From assembly GCA_021815285.1 (NCBI GenBank), contig JAKAHE010000132.1, positions 1 through 5,897 of the forward strand: DNA of 5,897 nucleotides, in the 5' to 3' direction. The translations under genes and the position numbers were made by a program. The stretch is from Nitrospirota bacterium. GTDB lineage: Bacteria > Nitrospirota > JACRHJ01. Below, one piece after another: positions 1-5,871 of this stretch. The notes under the pieces are model-generated. The model did no database searches, had not been told where the DNA came from, and saw nothing but the letters and a program-made list of their open reading frames with translations. The first letter of the stretch is position 1; the number at the start of each line of letters is the position of its first letter.

Positions 1-651
1 CCGGCGTCGATAATGGTCAGCTATTCCGCGCTCGGACTGCCCCTGACCATCGCAAAAGTAACCGGGGCCGTGGCGATGGGGCTCTTTGCCGGATTCGCCG
101 CGAAGTGGCTGACGGAGGCCGGAATAATCGACGAAAACCCCTGGAATGGCGCGCCCAGGAAGGGTTATTGCGACGCTAAAATCGACCCCTCCAAGCCAAA
201 AACCGTGCCTATCGACACCGTCCTTTCCGACAGGAAAATCCCCTTCTTCTTCGCCCGCGCGAAGGACACGCTCCTCATAGTCGGAAAGTTCCTGCTGATT
301 GCGCTCGTCATCCAGGGCGTAATCGAGGCGTTCGTCCCGGCGAACTGGGTTTACGCGCTGGCGGGCAGGAGCAGGTTTTCTGTCGTATACGCCGCGCTTA
401 TCGGCATCCCCTTCCCCATAAACGGCCTGTCCGCCGTCCCGATTGTCAAGGGCATGATGCACACCGGCCGCATCGGCTTCGGGCCTGCCGTGGCGTTTAT
501 GATTGCCGGGCCTGTCACGTCTATACCGGCAATGGCCGCTATGCTCGGCATGATGAAGAAGAGGATATTCGTCCTGTACGTCTCCGTCAGCCTCATCGGT
601 TCGATTGCGCTCGGCTATCTCTGGCAGTATATCTGGCAGGTGTCGAGATGA
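1..651 (+). CDS. ArsP/DUF318-type permease, 5'-truncated
   Basis: This is the C-terminal part of a polytopic inner-membrane permease. The frame is open from base 1 (Pro-Ala-Ser-Ile before the first Met at 13), and the family is normally about 300 residues or more, so the true start lies upstream of the window. Counting from Met 13, there are hydrophobic segments near residues 8-30, a soluble loop near 35-75, and membrane segments near 85-107, 122-145, 155-178 and 185-207. The stretch GIPFPINGLSAVPIVKG followed by AFMIAGPVTSIPAM resembles the second half-repeat of DUF318/ArsP permeases, some of which export organoarsenicals. The Cys often found in the first of these motifs is Asn here, so arsenic transport should not be assumed. 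The stop overlaps the next start as ATGA, suggesting coupled translation. Confidence 0.8.
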   Translation, partial: PASIMVSYSALGLPLTIAKVTGAVAMGLFAGFAAKWLTEAGIIDENPWNGAPRKGYCDAKIDPSKPKTVPIDTVLSDRKIPFFFARAKDTLLIVGKFLLIALVIQGVIEAFVPANWVYALAGRSRFSVVYAALIGIPFPINGLSAVPIVKGMMHTGRIGFGPAVAFMIAGPVTSIPAMAAMLGMMKKRIFVLYVSVSLIGSIALGYLWQYIWQVSR

Positions 652-1070
652 GAAAATTTATCCCGGCGCTACTGTTAATTTTATGTTTTTCCGCGCCCGC
701 GTCTGCGCACAGCCCGATGAACCGCTTCTGGGGCGAGGTGCCGGTGGACATGGACTTATCCGGCGACATCCTCATCGTGAAGACCCTGACGGTGCCGAAA
801 GGGGTTACGCTCACGATTGAGCCTGGGACGATTGTGCGCTTCGAGCCGTCGGCGAGTAACAGCATCGTCGTAAGCGGAAAGCTAATCGCCGTCGGGACGA
901 AGGACAGGCCGATACAATTTATTCCGAAGGACGGCAAGGGCTTCTGGCGCGGCATAGAGTTCACCCAGGGCGGGAAAGGCATTATTGAGGACTGCGAATT
1001 CCTTCACGCGCGGGGAAAAATTATAGGCGCTGGCGAGGAAGTTTTTTTGAGGGACTTGAAATTCAAATAA
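648..1070 (+). CDS. Exported beta-helix-like protein, possibly C-terminally truncated
   Basis: A 140-residue protein of unknown exact role, predicted to be periplasmic or secreted. Residues 1-20 form a Sec signal peptide: Lys/Arg at the start, a Leu/Ile core and an Ala-Ser-Ala cleavage site before His21. Cys13 is not in a proper lipobox. Residues 47-105 match the opening turns of right-handed parallel beta-helix proteins: VPKGVTLTIEPGTIVRF, then VSGKLIAVGTKDRPIQF, then WRGIEF and GIIEDCEF. Such proteins usually run for many more turns, and this one stops after about four, close to a drop in GC content. It may therefore be the stub of a longer gene, though a short native form is possible. AGGTG at 638-642 sits 5 bases before the ATG, which overlaps the permease stop by 4 bases. 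Confidence 0.7.
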   Translation: MRKFIPALLLILCFSAPASAHSPMNRFWGEVPVDMDLSGDILIVKTLTVPKGVTLTIEPGTIVRFEPSASNSIVVSGKLIAVGTKDRPIQFIPKDGKGFWRGIEFTQGGKGIIEDCEFLHARGKIIGAGEEVFLRDLKFK

Positions 1071-1646
1071 ATGTCCAAAAAATCACGTATAGAAAATAAA
1101 AGAAAACAAAAATTACCCAAAAAACTGCTTTTAAAAGCGCTACAATTGTTCCTCGGGATATGTAGCATAGCAGCTTCAATATTAGTTTTTTCCCCGAGGC
1201 CAGTGGTGAATCCGCCTTCCATGCCTCTTGATAACAGTAATATTTTTTCCGTATCATTTGATATTGTCAATGAAGGCTACATTCCACTGGACGACTGCGG
1301 AGCTGTTTTGGGTATAGGACAAATATTATCCGGTAAGGAAAATGATCAACTGGATCCAAATTGGATTCCATCCTTTAAGTCCGGTTTGAGCCCTTTCGCG
1401 TGGCAGCACCACAATCTCGGCATGGACGAAAGATTCACCATTTCTCCTTCCGATGCTATTGATGGTGCAAATGCCGCAGATATAGCAATTATTGTGTCTT
1501 ATAGACCATGGTTTCTCCCATTTCATTTAAAAAAAATGTTCCGTTTTGTGACTATTAAACAAAGAGACGGTAAGCTTTATTGGAGGTCCTGGCCACTTAA
1601 CGAGTCTTTACGTACTCTATTTGTTCAGACTGGAATGAACCATTGA
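1071..1646 (+). CDS. Single-TM protein of unknown function, AT-rich
   Basis: A 191-residue protein without an assigned function. The N-terminus is very basic (Lys/Arg-rich, residues 3-23), followed by one membrane segment at about 21-40, so the C-terminal 150 residues are probably outside the cytoplasm. After the membrane segment comes a Pro-rich linker and then PLDNSNIFSVSFDIVNEGYI, a pattern I associate from memory with a widespread unnamed family (Pro-Leu-Asp-Pro-Ser-Asn-Pro-Phe, then an immunoglobulin-like strand with N-x-G-[YF]-[IL]-P). The start codon directly follows the previous stop (TAA-ATG) and has no good Shine-Dalgarno sequence. GAGGGA at 1048-1053 is too distant, so either translational restart or another start is possible. 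Bases 1081-1140 are 27% GC by count, against 67% for 3121-3180, which suggests foreign origin. Confidence 0.6.
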   Translation: MSKKSRIENKRKQKLPKKLLLKALQLFLGICSIAASILVFSPRPVVNPPSMPLDNSNIFSVSFDIVNEGYIPLDDCGAVLGIGQILSGKENDQLDPNWIPSFKSGLSPFAWQHHNLGMDERFTISPSDAIDGANAADIAIIVSYRPWFLPFHLKKMFRFVTIKQRDGKLYWRSWPLNESLRTLFVQTGMNH

Positions 1647-1670
1647 TTTTTATTGATGGGGCTTACAAAC

Positions 1671-1928
1671 ATGAAAACACGACTTAAAAGAAATCGTGTC
1701 TTTGGAGGGTCGAATGAACCGGAAGACGAGGACGGATTTCACGTATACTGCCCCGCGCTTACCGGCTGCCATTCGTATGGGGATACCGAGGAGGAGGCGC
1801 TGAAAAATATCCGGGAGGCTATAGAGGCATATCTGGGGAGCCTCAAGAAGGACGGCCTGCCGTTCTCTAAAAATTCAGCCAAGAAAGTGGAAGTGGCGGC
1901 ACGACAATCAAAGAGTTCGAGGATCTGA
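1671..1928 (+). CDS. HicB-like antitoxin domain, solitary, unusual N-terminus
   Basis: The sequence from about residue 15 onward is a good HicB/UPF0150 partial RNase H-like fold: EDEDGFHVYCPALTGCHSYG, then DTEEEALKNIREAIEAYL, then KKDGLP. HicB proteins normally neutralise the mRNA-cleaving toxin HicA and repress their own operon. No HicA double-stranded-RNA-binding-like small protein is found on either side, so this is an orphan. The usual first strand (a form such as Met-x-Tyr-x-Val-x-x-Glu) is replaced by MKTRLKRNRVFGGSNEP, whose first half lies in AT-rich sequence, so the 5' end may have been replaced. I chose ATG 1671 because GGGG at 1658-1661 sits 9 bases upstream; ATG 1656 and TTG 1653 are in-frame alternatives. 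There is a basic tail but no obvious DNA-binding C-terminal domain. It ends 7 bases before the methylase gene. Confidence 0.7.
   Translation: MKTRLKRNRVFGGSNEPEDEDGFHVYCPALTGCHSYGDTEEEALKNIREAIEAYLGSLKKDGLPFSKNSAKKVEVAARQSKSSRI
1677..1699. repeat. Short inverted repeat ACACGA/TCGTGT
   Basis: Six perfectly complementary bases (1677-1682 with 1694-1699) are separated by an 11-base A-rich spacer, just downstream of the chosen HicB-like start and next to the GC boundary. It could be an operator for autoregulation or a relic of integration. No T-run follows, so it is not a terminator. A six-base arm may also be chance. Confidence 0.25.
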
Positions 1929-1935
1929 TATAACA

Positions 1936-2709
1936 ATGGCAACTATCACTCGCGGCAAAATCTTTTTCGTCGGCGGAGGGCCGGGAGACCCGGCGCTTAT
2001 GACGCTTCGGGGGATGGAAATCCTTAAAAGCGCTTCACTCGTTTTCGCGCCGGGGCATTACAGGGACTCCTATGCCGATGCGCTTTCCGGCAAGGAGTTC
2101 TACGACCCGTTCGATTTCCACTACAAAGACCTTGTAGGAAAAATCGATTCCGCGCTTGAGCAGGGCCGTCCCGTCGTGTTCCTCGTGCCGGGAGATTTGG
2201 CGATATTCTCGCCCGTGCAGTCGATAATCTCGCGCTACCCCGACGCGGAGGTAATACCCGGCGTGAGCGCGCTGAACGCGGCATCGGCGGCCCTTAAGAG
2301 GACCTTCGACCTACCCGGAGTCTCGCACTCCACAATCGCAACATCTCCCAAGACGATAAACAACAGCCCGGACACCATCGGCGCGCTTTCCAGGCATCAA
2401 TCGACGCTCGTGCTATTTATGAACAACAAAACACCGGACGCGCTCGCCGCGGAGCTATCCGAGGGATACCCGCCGGACACCCCGGTGGCGATTGTCTCAA
2501 GAATATCCCTGCCCGGACAGGGAATCGTATACTCCACCGTCGGCGCTCTATCGCAGGATGTAGACCCGGCGTGGTTCGCGGACGAGGACGCGTTCAAGAT
2601 TATTGTCGTGGGGAAGGCCCTCGCCGCCTCGGAAGACCCTTCCTGGTGGGACAGGCGCAAGGACATCCGGGACGTTCGGCTTGGGAAAAAGCAGGATGAA
2701 GGGCAATAG
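1936..2709 (+). CDS. Tetrapyrrole (corrin) methylase, CbiF/CobM-like
   Basis: A cytoplasmic SAM-dependent methylase of the TP_methylase fold, 257 residues, the usual family length. Visible motifs are the N-terminal GGGPGDP loop at residues 13-19, the SAM-site segment PGDLAIFSP at 85-93, EVIPGVSALNAASAAL at 105-120, LPGVSHSTIATSP at 126-138, and GYPPDTPVAIVSR at 177-189. The last two resemble CbiF/CobM, which methylate C-11 of (cobalt-)precorrin-4 in cobalamin synthesis, more than CbiL, CbiH or CbiE. The usual Gly-Asp-Pro of the middle motif is Gly-Asp-Leu88, so substrate or activity could differ. No other cobalamin gene is in the window. GAGGA at 1919-1923 lies 12 bases before the ATG. The end overlaps the UbiV-like gene by 14 bases, implying a shared transcript. 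Family membership is firm; the exact reaction is inferred. Confidence 0.85.
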   Translation: MATITRGKIFFVGGGPGDPALMTLRGMEILKSASLVFAPGHYRDSYADALSGKEFYDPFDFHYKDLVGKIDSALEQGRPVVFLVPGDLAIFSPVQSIISRYPDAEVIPGVSALNAASAALKRTFDLPGVSHSTIATSPKTINNSPDTIGALSRHQSTLVLFMNNKTPDALAAELSEGYPPDTPVAIVSRISLPGQGIVYSTVGALSQDVDPAWFADEDAFKIIVVGKALAASEDPSWWDRRKDIRDVRLGKKQDEGQ

Positions 2710-3616
2710 GAAATTATATCTCGCGTATTACGCGCAGTCCGTAGCGGCTATAAAGCGCGCGGCGGCCTCAATCGCGGAAATAAATTGGGTTTGCGATTCC
2801 GTTCAACCCTCACCCGCCGGCAGAAGCCGGTTCCCCCTCTACCGCACGGGGGAGAGGGTTATAAGGAAGAATAACCCCATACGCATATACTTCGGCGCGG
2901 AGTTCTGCCAGTGGAGACTGCCTTCGCCGAAAGCGCTCTTTAACGCCCTTGCCGCAGCGAAAAAAATCGGCTCACCTTTTACGCTTCTCACTCCCTGGGT
3001 AACGGACGCGGGAATAGACAAATTAAGGAAGCTTTTCTCGGTGCTCAAAGACGAGGCGCCGGACTCCGAAGTCGTAATAAACGACCTGGGCGCGCTCGTC
3101 CTTTTACGCGACGAATTCCCCGGCCTTGCGCCCTCACTTGGGCGCGTATTAATCCGGCAGAGGCGATGTCCGCGTGTGCCGGCCATGATGGACAACCTGC
3201 CGTCCGAAGGTCGCGAGATATACATGCGCACAGGCGCGGAAGACCCGCTATCGGCAAGGCTCATGAGGCGATACGGCATAAGGCGCGTAGAGCTCGATTA
3301 TCCGCTCCAGGGTCTTGAGACAGACCTCGGCGCGGCGAAATTGAAGGCCTCTCTTTATACGCCTTACGCCTTCGTTACCCTTACGCGGCACTGCCCCGCA
3401 TCGTTCGACGGCAGGACGTGGCAGGCCTTCAATCGGTCCGGGTGCAAAATAAAAGGATGCGTTAAAAATATTCTGGAGCTTCGCAACTCCGCGCATGAGG
3501 CTCCGCTCCTGATGCGCGGGAACGCCCAGTTCGTTGCGTCCCGAGCCGCTTCTGGCCAAGGGCCTGCTCTGCCTGACGGAATCGACCGTATAGTGTTCAT
3601 GGAGGATGCGCCTTGA
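2696..3616 (+). CDS. U32-family protein, UbiV-like [4Fe-4S] subunit
   Basis: A 306-residue relative of UbiV, the smaller partner of the O2-independent ubiquinone hydroxylase UbiUV. IRIYFGAEFC at residues 62-71 matches the UbiV stretch around its first cluster cysteine. It is followed by VVINDLGALVLL (126-137) and a late cysteine group C233-x16-C250-x4-C255. UbiV binds its [4Fe-4S] cluster with the same layout of one early and three late cysteines (C-x12-C-x3-C in the latter), so C71, C233, C250 and C255 are the likely ligands. ATG 2696 is preferred, because upstream codons in this frame lie within the methylase gene and the family similarity begins here; the Shine-Dalgarno is weak. Residues of about 31-60 are an insertion relative to UbiV and include a palindromic repeat. 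Its substrate need not be a quinone. Confidence 0.7.
   Translation: MKGNRKLYLAYYAQSVAAIKRAAASIAEINWVCDSVQPSPAGRSRFPLYRTGERVIRKNNPIRIYFGAEFCQWRLPSPKALFNALAAAKKIGSPFTLLTPWVTDAGIDKLRKLFSVLKDEAPDSEVVINDLGALVLLRDEFPGLAPSLGRVLIRQRRCPRVPAMMDNLPSEGREIYMRTGAEDPLSARLMRRYGIRRVELDYPLQGLETDLGAAKLKASLYTPYAFVTLTRHCPASFDGRTWQAFNRSGCKIKGCVKNILELRNSAHEAPLLMRGNAQFVASRAASGQGPALPDGIDRIVFMEDAP
2805..2860. repeat. REP-like palindromic element inside a reading frame
   Basis: The outer arms AACCCTC (2805-2811) and GAGGGTT (2854-2860) are perfectly complementary. Inside, CCGGC (2817-2821) pairs with GCCGG (2826-2830) around an AGAA loop. CCCTCT (2835-2840) pairs with AGAGGG (2853-2858), extended by CC/GG (2842-2843 with 2848-2849) around a GCAC loop. 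This double-hairpin layout, with CCCTCACCC and GGGAGAGGG elements, resembles repeats that many bacteria carry between genes. Here it is translated in frame as roughly residues 37-55 of the UbiV-like protein, with no stop codon. No second copy occurs in the window, so its repetitive nature is inferred from its form. Confidence 0.65.
3601..3605 (+). promoter_or_regulatory. Strong ribosome binding site deciding a TTG start
   Basis: A perfect GGAGG lies 7 bases upstream of TTG 3613, inside the last codons of the UbiV-like gene. No ATG or GTG in that frame is close by, so it supports the TTG start of the UbiU-like gene, which overlaps the preceding TGA as TTGA. Confidence 0.8.
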
Positions 3617-4602
3617 AAATCCTCTCTCCCATCGATAAGGCGGAAGAGGCCGCGCCTCTCGCCGAGGCCGGCGCGGACGAGCTCTACGGAGGATACGTCT
3701 CCCGGAGGTGGGCGAAAAAATTTTCGCTCATGGGCTCGCCAAACCACAGGTATTTCCCTAACGCGCAGGTTTCGGCCCTTTCGGATCTGAAAAAAATAAT
3801 CCGGGGGGCGCGCGCGGGAGGCGCGAGGTTCTTCCTCGCCATGAACGCGCCGTATTATTCGCAGGGCCAGTACGCGCTCCTGCTCGATGACGCCGACGAT
3901 GCGCTTTCCGCAGGCGCGGACGCGATTATCGCGGCAGACCTGGGTCTGATACTCAGGCTCCGGGAGCGATTCCCGAAGCTTGAAGTCCACTTGAGCACGC
4001 TTGGCGCGGTATTCAATTCCATGACGCCGAAATTTTTCAGAAAGCTCGACGTATCCCGTTTCGTCCTGCCGCGCGAGCTTACGGTCTCCGAAAGCGCGGA
4101 GATTATAGGGAACAATCCAGGCTCTTCCTTCGACGCCTTCATATTCATCGGCAAGTGTCCGAACGTCGAGAGCTTCTGCGGCTTCACGCACAACAACCCG
4201 AATCTTGTCTGGCCCTGCGAAGAAGAATACGAAATCAGAGCCGTGCGCGGGGACGACAGGGCGAAAGAAATAATCGAAGCGCAGTCCGGGTGGAGTCGAA
4301 TAAACAGGAGGCAGGCCTGCGGGCTTTGCGCCGTTAAAGGGCTTCTTGACGCGGGCGTATATTCGCTTAAAATCGTCGGCAGGGGCGGGCCGATGGCCAT
4401 GAAGGTCGGCTCTGTGCGCGCGGTTAAAGACGCCCTTGCGCTTATCCTGTCCGGCGCGTCCGAAAAAGAGCTGGCGGAGTTTTCCAGAAAGAAATACCGT
4501 GAGACGTTCGGCGCGGACTGCAATCCGTACGTCTGCTATTTTCCGAGCGATTGTAATTGGGCAAGAAGCATATCGGCAGCCCCGAATTTCATTCGCTCCT
4601 GA
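3613..4602 (+). CDS. U32-family protein, UbiU-like [4Fe-4S] subunit
   Basis: A 329-residue protein of the family once called peptidase U32, now known to include Fe-S-dependent, O2-independent hydroxylases (UbiU/UbiV for ubiquinone, RlhA and TrhP for RNA). GADELYGG (residues 20-27), LSTLGAVFNS (127-136), RFVLPRELTVSE (149-160) and DAGVYSLKIVGRGGP (246-260) follow the family pattern. Cysteines C182-x6-C189-x12-C202-x33-C236 match the UbiU cluster layout (C-x6-C-x16-C-x38-C) in order and approximate spacing. The surrounding U32 signature is otherwise divergent, with Lys181 and Ser187 at usually conserved positions. C239 and a C-terminal C303-x4-C308-x5-C314 are extra and could bind another metal. 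It starts at TTG behind a strong Shine-Dalgarno and is coupled to the UbiV-like gene, suggesting a heterodimer. Proteolysis is unlikely. Confidence 0.8.
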   Translation: MKILSPIDKAEEAAPLAEAGADELYGGYVSRRWAKKFSLMGSPNHRYFPNAQVSALSDLKKIIRGARAGGARFFLAMNAPYYSQGQYALLLDDADDALSAGADAIIAADLGLILRLRERFPKLEVHLSTLGAVFNSMTPKFFRKLDVSRFVLPRELTVSESAEIIGNNPGSSFDAFIFIGKCPNVESFCGFTHNNPNLVWPCEEEYEIRAVRGDDRAKEIIEAQSGWSRINRRQACGLCAVKGLLDAGVYSLKIVGRGGPMAMKVGSVRAVKDALALILSGASEKELAEFSRKKYRETFGADCNPYVCYFPSDCNWARSISAAPNFIRS

Positions 4603-4620
4603 CATCCTCGCCCGAAAGAA

Positions 4621-5871
4621 ATGAAAACCATCCTGACAGCCGGGCCGCCGGCATATGAAGGCTATACCGTAGCCAGGCTTAACGGCAAGGTTATAATGCT
4701 TAAGGGCGCCATACCCGGAGAGATTGTCGAGGCCGAAATCCTCCGGGAGAAGAAGGATTATTCCGTCGCGGCGACGCTAAGGATACTGGAACCGTCTCCG
4801 GAGCGTGTCGCACCGCAGTGCCCGCACTTCGCCGCCTGCGGGCGGTCGACCGCCTGCGGGGGGTGCCATATGCAATACGTCTCATATCCCATGCAGGTGC
4901 GCATGAAGGAGGAGGTCCTTAAGTCTTCTCTGAAAAGAATCGGGAAGATGGATCTGCAATTATCGGAGCCTTTTGTCGGACATCCCTGGAACTACCGACA
5001 CAGGGGCAAGTTCCGCTTCTCAGGCGGGCGCGCGGGTTATTTCATGGAGCGCTCAAACAGGCTCGTGGATATAGACGAATGTCCGCTGATGACGGAGGAG
5101 ATAAACGAGGCCTTCAAAAACGCGAAAAAAATCCTTAAGGACACTGGCGCCTGTGAGCTCCATATCTTCCGGGGGGATAAAACCCTTGCGCTGATAAATG
5201 CGCAGAGGTCCTCCGCGCGCGGCTGGGAAGATATTTCAGAGACACTTCTTAAATGCTGTTTTGCGGGAGTCCGCGTGGAGGCCGAAGGGGGCAAACCGAT
5301 GATTTTCGGCGCGGAGAGGCTGAACCTGGAACTGGATGGGTTGAAATATTCGGTATCCGCCGAAAGCTTCTTCCAGGCGAACTGGAACCTCAACCGGGTG
5401 CTTGTGAAATCCGCACTGGAAAGCCTTATGCTCGACGGGAAAACCGTTCTCGATCTCTACTCAGGCGCGGGGAATTTCGCCCTGCCGGCATCCCGCGTTG
5501 CGAAGAGGGTCGTCGCAGTGGAGGAAAACAGGTCGTCCATCCGCGACGGCAAAGATAACGCAAGGGCGAACGGGATTGAAAACTGCGAGTTTGTTTCCTG
5601 CGGAGTGGACGATTTTAAAATCCGGGAGTGGTTCGATGCCGTAATACTTGACCCGCCGCGCGCCGGCATCTCTAAAACTTGCGCGGGAAAAATACTGGCG
5701 GCCTCGCCTTCTGTTATTATTTATGTTTCCTGCAATCCCTCGACGCTCGCAAGGGACCTGGGCCGTTTAAGAAATGATTACGAGGTGGAGTCCGTGAGGC
5801 TTGTGGATTTCTTCCCGCAGACTTATCACATGGAAGCCCTGGCTGTTCTCAGCCGCCGCCGACAAAGCTGA
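4621..5871 (+). CDS. RlmD/TrmA-family RNA (uracil-5-)-methyltransferase
   Basis: A 416-residue enzyme that uses SAM to methylate C5 of a uridine in rRNA or tRNA. A TRAM RNA-binding domain spans about residues 1-58. An iron-sulfur cysteine set follows at C67, C73, C79, C82 and C154; C82-x71-C154 equals the E. coli RlmD spacing. The C-terminal Rossmann domain has FFQAN (250-254), SAM motif LDLYSGAGNFALP (277-289), DPPRAG (344-349), SCNPSTLARDL with nucleophile Cys371 (370-380), and the general base Glu405 in HMEALAVL. All catalytic residues seem present. The cysteine region contains a 6-residue in-frame duplication relative to RlmD. Which uridine it modifies (for example 747 or 1939 of 23S rRNA, or tRNA 54) cannot be told from sequence, so no symbol is given. 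The start follows the previous stop by 18 bases with only a weak ribosome site (GAAAGAA). Confidence 0.92.
   Translation: MKTILTAGPPAYEGYTVARLNGKVIMLKGAIPGEIVEAEILREKKDYSVAATLRILEPSPERVAPQCPHFAACGRSTACGGCHMQYVSYPMQVRMKEEVLKSSLKRIGKMDLQLSEPFVGHPWNYRHRGKFRFSGGRAGYFMERSNRLVDIDECPLMTEEINEAFKNAKKILKDTGACELHIFRGDKTLALINAQRSSARGWEDISETLLKCCFAGVRVEAEGGKPMIFGAERLNLELDGLKYSVSAESFFQANWNLNRVLVKSALESLMLDGKTVLDLYSGAGNFALPASRVAKRVVAVEENRSSIRDGKDNARANGIENCEFVSCGVDDFKIREWFDAVILDPPRAGISKTCAGKILAASPSVIIYVSCNPSTLARDLGRLRNDYEVESVRLVDFFPQTYHMEALAVLSRRRQS
4832..4860 (+). repeat. 18-bp in-frame duplication in the Fe-S site
   Basis: CCGCCTGCGGG occurs at 4832-4842 and again at 4850-4860, an offset of exactly six codons. 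The repeated block encodes Ala-Cys-Gly twice. The 14 bases between and across the copies (4841-4854, GGCGGTCGACCGCC) form a perfect palindrome, a likely site for replication slippage. Confidence 0.7.

Larger units (their letters stand above)
1055..1700. other. AT-rich segment, probable imported DNA
   Basis: GC content drops abruptly after the beta-helix gene and recovers inside the HicB-like gene. Line counts give 27% GC (1081-1140) and 42% (1141-1200), against 67% in a typical flanking stretch (3121-3180). The segment carries the one-TM gene and the first codons of the HicB-like frame. No integrase, transposase, terminal inverted repeat or convincing flanking direct repeat is visible, so the borders are approximate and the mechanism is unknown. 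Confidence 0.45.

Noticed and set aside
1063..1270. Minus-strand reading frames opposite the one-TM gene
   Set aside because: Phe/Leu-rich products of A-rich antisense DNA without start signals or family motifs.
1048..1700. Flanking direct repeats GACTTGAAATTC / GACTTAAAAGAAATC as integration sites
   Set aside because: The similarity is only a short GACTT plus A-rich sequence and is expected by chance in AT-rich DNA.
1714..1803. Small frame starting at an ATG with GGAGGG upstream
   Set aside because: Only 29 Arg-rich codons overlapping the HicB domain in another frame; no evidence it is translated, noted only as a possible sign of an indel.
2603..2695. Upstream extension of the UbiV-like gene
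   Set aside because: These 31 codons overlap the conserved end of the methylase gene, give a Pro/Arg/Gly-rich sequence unlike U32 proteins, and have no better ribosome site than ATG 2696.
3855..4523. Minus-strand reading frame of 222 codons
   Set aside because: Ser-rich, no recognisable motifs, fully opposite a well-supported U32 gene.
3364..4605. Long minus-strand reading frame of 413 codons
   Set aside because: It lies opposite the UbiU-like gene and part of the UbiV-like gene, is extremely Arg-rich, and shows no family motifs. It is an antisense shadow of GC-rich coding DNA.
4600..4625. Terminator or promoter between the UbiU-like and RNA methyltransferase genes
   Set aside because: The gap is 18 bases with no hairpin followed by T residues and no recognisable -35/-10 pair.
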